This document shows, in pieces, positions 62,175 through 64,000 of a DNA stretch of 64,000 nt. Where the stretch lies: contig NZ_CP082163.1 in the NCBI RefSeq assembly GCF_023101665.1, positions 156,948-220,947 on the forward strand. The letters are read 5' to 3'. The stretch's first letter is position 1. Each line of letters begins with the position of its first letter. The notes below the pieces were generated by a model that saw nothing but the letters and a program-made list of their open reading frames with translations, did no database searches and had not been told where the DNA came from. Position numbers and translations under genes: made by a program. This DNA comes from Bradyrhizobium sp. 195 (GTDB taxonomy: Bacteria > Pseudomonadota > Alphaproteobacteria > Rhizobiales > Xanthobacteraceae).

Positions 62175-63689
62175 ATGCCGAAGAATATCGTGATCTTTTC
62201 CGACGGTACAGGCCAGGCTGGCGGCATCAATTTCGACGAAGCCCGCACGAATGTTTACAAGCTCTACCGCGCCTGCCGCGTCGGCCCAGACACGAAGGTC
62301 GAACCATCCAAACAGGTGGCCTTCTACGACGCCGGTCTCGGTTCGGCGTCCGACGGCGGCCACTTCAAGATCGGTTGGATGCGGTGGCTCTACAACCTCG
62401 CCAGTATGGCGACGGGCCTTGGGATCACCCGGAACATTGTCGACTGCTATGCCGCGATCATCGCCCTGTATGAGGAAGGCGATCGGATATTTCTGATCGG
62501 CTTCAGCCGCGGCGCCTACACGGTCCGATCGGTTGCCGGCGTCATGACCAATTGCGGGGTCCCGCGCCATATGCCGGACGGCTCGCCCCTGCGCCGCGAC
62601 CCAAAGAGCATCCACAAGCTGGCCGAGCACGCCGTCAAGGACGTCTATCAATTTTGCCCATCGTACTCGCGCAAGATTGTTGGGTACCGCCAATTCCTGC
62701 TGGGGACGCGCGACGCCATCGCCGCCCAATTCAGACAGCGGTACGGCAGCACAATCACCGTCAGCGGTGCCGAGCACGCGAACGTCTTTCCCTACTTCAT
62801 CGGGGTGTTCGATACCGTCGCCGCCCTCGGCCACAAATATCTGGGCGCGGCGCTCGTGACCTCCGGCATTGCGTTACTACTCGGGCTTCATTGGCTCGGT
62901 GGCTTCCTTCAGCCGATCTTTCCATGGGCTGGATGGGGGGCCCGGCTTCTGAGTTACCTCGGCGTCGCCACAGCGCTGATCGTCTTTCTCATGAACTATC
63001 TTAAGATCGCTCCGGATCTGCCCGGCTATGGGTTCATGAAGCGCCTCCGGACGGTGCATTTCGCCCCGCCGAAGCACAAATTCTACGACACAACCCTCAA
63101 TCCCAATGTCGGCTATGCCAAGCATGCGATCTCGATTGACGAGAACCGCGCCGACTTCAAGCGCGTCGGCTGGTCCCCGACGGCCGAGAAGCAGGACCAA
63201 CGCGACGCGCACGGCAATCTTTACTTCGAACAGGTCTGGTTTCCGGGTGTGCACGCCGATGTCGGCGGCGGCTATCTCGAGAATGAGGCTCGGCTCTCAG
63301 ACGTCGCGCTGAACTGGCTGCTCGCCGGAGCTTCGCTCATTCCGGACGGGCTGAAACACGACGGCAGTGTGCTGCGGCTGTCGCCCGATCCCGCCGGCCC
63401 CCAACACAATGAGCAGGCGGGAGGCTTCCTCAAGGCCGGAGTTCGTGACCTGCCGATCGATCCCGACACGGAAGAATCGAGATCACCGATGCACAAATCG
63501 GTCTATCGGCGTTTCGAAGCCGCGTCCGTTCTTCTTTACGATCGCATGGCGGCCTACCGCCCGGACAACATGAGGGTCCACGTCGACTTCAAGCGCTATT
63601 TCGACGAAGGCACCGCGCAACCGAACCAATGCGTCGCCGATGACATTGAACAGAAGTGGGAGAATGCAGGCCATGTGGGGCGGCTTTAA
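62175..63689 (+). CDS. Tle1-like (DUF2235) alpha/beta-hydrolase, possible phospholipase
   Basis: A 504-residue protein. KNIVIFSDGTGQAGGINFDE opens the DUF2235/T6SS Tle1 fold; the nucleophile motif is GFSRGAYTVRSVAG, and the catalytic Asp and His are probably in GVFDTVAALG and WFPGVHADVGGGYLENEARL. Two hydrophobic helices (about residues 225-275) interrupt the fold. No VgrG, PAAR or immunity gene is nearby, so an antibacterial effector role is not established; a housekeeping lipase-like role is equally possible. The start at 62175 is favoured over 62148. Confidence 0.8.
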   Translation: MPKNIVIFSDGTGQAGGINFDEARTNVYKLYRACRVGPDTKVEPSKQVAFYDAGLGSASDGGHFKIGWMRWLYNLASMATGLGITRNIVDCYAAIIALYEEGDRIFLIGFSRGAYTVRSVAGVMTNCGVPRHMPDGSPLRRDPKSIHKLAEHAVKDVYQFCPSYSRKIVGYRQFLLGTRDAIAAQFRQRYGSTITVSGAEHANVFPYFIGVFDTVAALGHKYLGAALVTSGIALLLGLHWLGGFLQPIFPWAGWGARLLSYLGVATALIVFLMNYLKIAPDLPGYGFMKRLRTVHFAPPKHKFYDTTLNPNVGYAKHAISIDENRADFKRVGWSPTAEKQDQRDAHGNLYFEQVWFPGVHADVGGGYLENEARLSDVALNWLLAGASLIPDGLKHDGSVLRLSPDPAGPQHNEQAGGFLKAGVRDLPIDPDTEESRSPMHKSVYRRFEAASVLLYDRMAAYRPDNMRVHVDFKRYFDEGTAQPNQCVADDIEQKWENAGHVGRL

Positions 63690-63762
63690 GCGAGTCGCCC
63701 GAGTCTCCGCCGCGCTGACGCAGATCACAATGCCGAGAGTGGACTGGCCGACCGGCCGCTAA

Positions 63763-63815
63763 AAACGCCGTTTGAAAAACCGTTTTAGTTCGGCTCTCTC
63801 AAACGGTTTCTCTCA
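63763..63815. repeat. CCGTTTT-type repeats inside the right island end
   Basis: GCCGTTTGAAAAACCGTTTT and a nearby inverted CAAACGGTTT resemble the dyad at 43951-43987. They may be integrase arm-binding sites. Confidence 0.45.
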
Positions 63816-63822
63816 CTAAGGT

Positions 63823-63879
63823 CTTGATTTATATGGTGGGCGCACCAGGGCTCGAACCTGGGACCCGCTGATTAAGAGT
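63823..63879 (-). repeat. right att repeat (tRNA-Lys(CTT) 3' segment)
   Basis: On the minus strand this includes GCTGA-CTCTTAA-TCAGC (anticodon stem-loop, CTT) and the T-arm GGTTCGAGCC to CCACCA. Similarity to a tRNA continues to TAGTGCAGCTGA (to about 63892) but the D-arm and acceptor 5' strand are not canonical, so it is likely a fragment. Confidence 0.8.
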
Positions 63880-64000
63880 CAGCTGCACTAGAGGTGTTCG
63901 CGCCACCCGACATCTACGGGTCACGCCACCAGCAATTCGCGGCCTCCGGATTCCGGATCCGTTATTCTGCATTGCCGCGACGGTTGGATTGTCTTCGAGC

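Larger units (their letters stand above)
43762..63879. mobile_element. genomic island bounded by tRNA-Lys 3'-end repeats
   Basis: A 57-nt direct repeat (43762-43818 and 63823-63879, one mismatch) bounds 20.1 kb. The repeat is the 3' half of a tRNA-Lys(CTT) on the minus strand plus about 14 bp beyond its CCA. A tyrosine integrase begins 181 bp inside the left copy, and similar CCGTTTT-rich dyads lie just inside both ends. Cargo: aldehyde oxidoreductase, heat-shock and stress proteins, serine recombinase and a Tle1-like protein. No conjugation genes are visible, so it is integrative but probably not self-transmissible. Confidence 0.8.

Noticed and set aside
63833..63910. A complete tRNA-Lys gene at the right island end
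   Set aside because: Anticodon and T arms are perfect, but the D-arm cannot form and two acceptor pairs fail, so only a 3' segment is supported.

Overview
The window looks like chromosome from a Bradyrhizobium-type alphaproteobacterium (Nitrobacteraceae). It is GC-rich, dense with small stress proteins of the kinds common in that group (DUF6894, DUF892, DUF1003, PRC-barrel, DUF2934), has three Crp/Fnr-type regulators, and repeats the promoter pattern GGAAC-N16/17-(N)GTT expected for the general-stress sigma factor EcfG. The taxon is inferred from gene content; no rRNA is present.

Layout. (1) 1-12075: stress and signalling genes: a partial and two complete Crp/Fnr regulators, DUF6894 proteins, a DUF1003 membrane protein, a frameshifted ferritin-like DUF892 gene, a Mn-catalase remnant, a large CheB-CheR-PAS-HWE kinase, and a GT9-like glycosyltransferase. 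(2) 12332-28090: two tightly overlapping operons that look like a biosynthetic locus for an undescribed oligosaccharide or glycolipid. They encode inositol-phosphate synthase, a phosphatase, a sugar nucleotidyltransferase, four CgeB-like and one GT4 glycosyltransferase, a methyltransferase, a permuted beta-xylosidase-like hydrolase, phosphopentomutase, three sugar-nucleotide epimerases or decarboxylases (one a UDP-xylose-synthase type) and a B12-binding radical SAM enzyme. A perfect EcfG-type promoter precedes the first operon. (3) 29299-41184: a periplasmic oxidation chain: caa3-type oxidase (ctaC, ctaD, frameshifted ctaE, a ctaG-like gene), a heme-binding protein, an XoxF-like PQQ dehydrogenase with an XoxJ-like partner, two c-type cytochromes, and a membrane PQQ glucose-type dehydrogenase. 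(4) 41185-43642: a DUF4336-SDR fusion, a small protein, and a drug-efflux remnant.

(5) 43762-63879: a 20-kb genomic island bounded by a 57-nt direct repeat (one mismatch) made of the 3' half of a tRNA-Lys(CTT) gene. A tyrosine integrase (frameshifted) lies just inside the left repeat. Cargo includes a PaoABC-like molybdenum aldehyde oxidoreductase, two Hsp20s (the first behind a ROSE RNA thermometer), many small stress proteins, PRC-barrel and SDR proteins, a circularly permuted ROK kinase-like protein, an intact DUF892 protein, a large serine recombinase with a truncated ParB fragment, and a Tle1-like hydrolase. Several cargo genes also carry EcfG-type promoters, so the island seems wired into the host stress response.

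A recurring oddity is reading-frame damage. At least seven genes are broken by apparent 1-2-nt losses, mostly in short homopolymers, and two more by single in-frame TAA codons. Sequencing error and real decay cannot be separated from the sequence alone, so these genes are reported with their restored extents.
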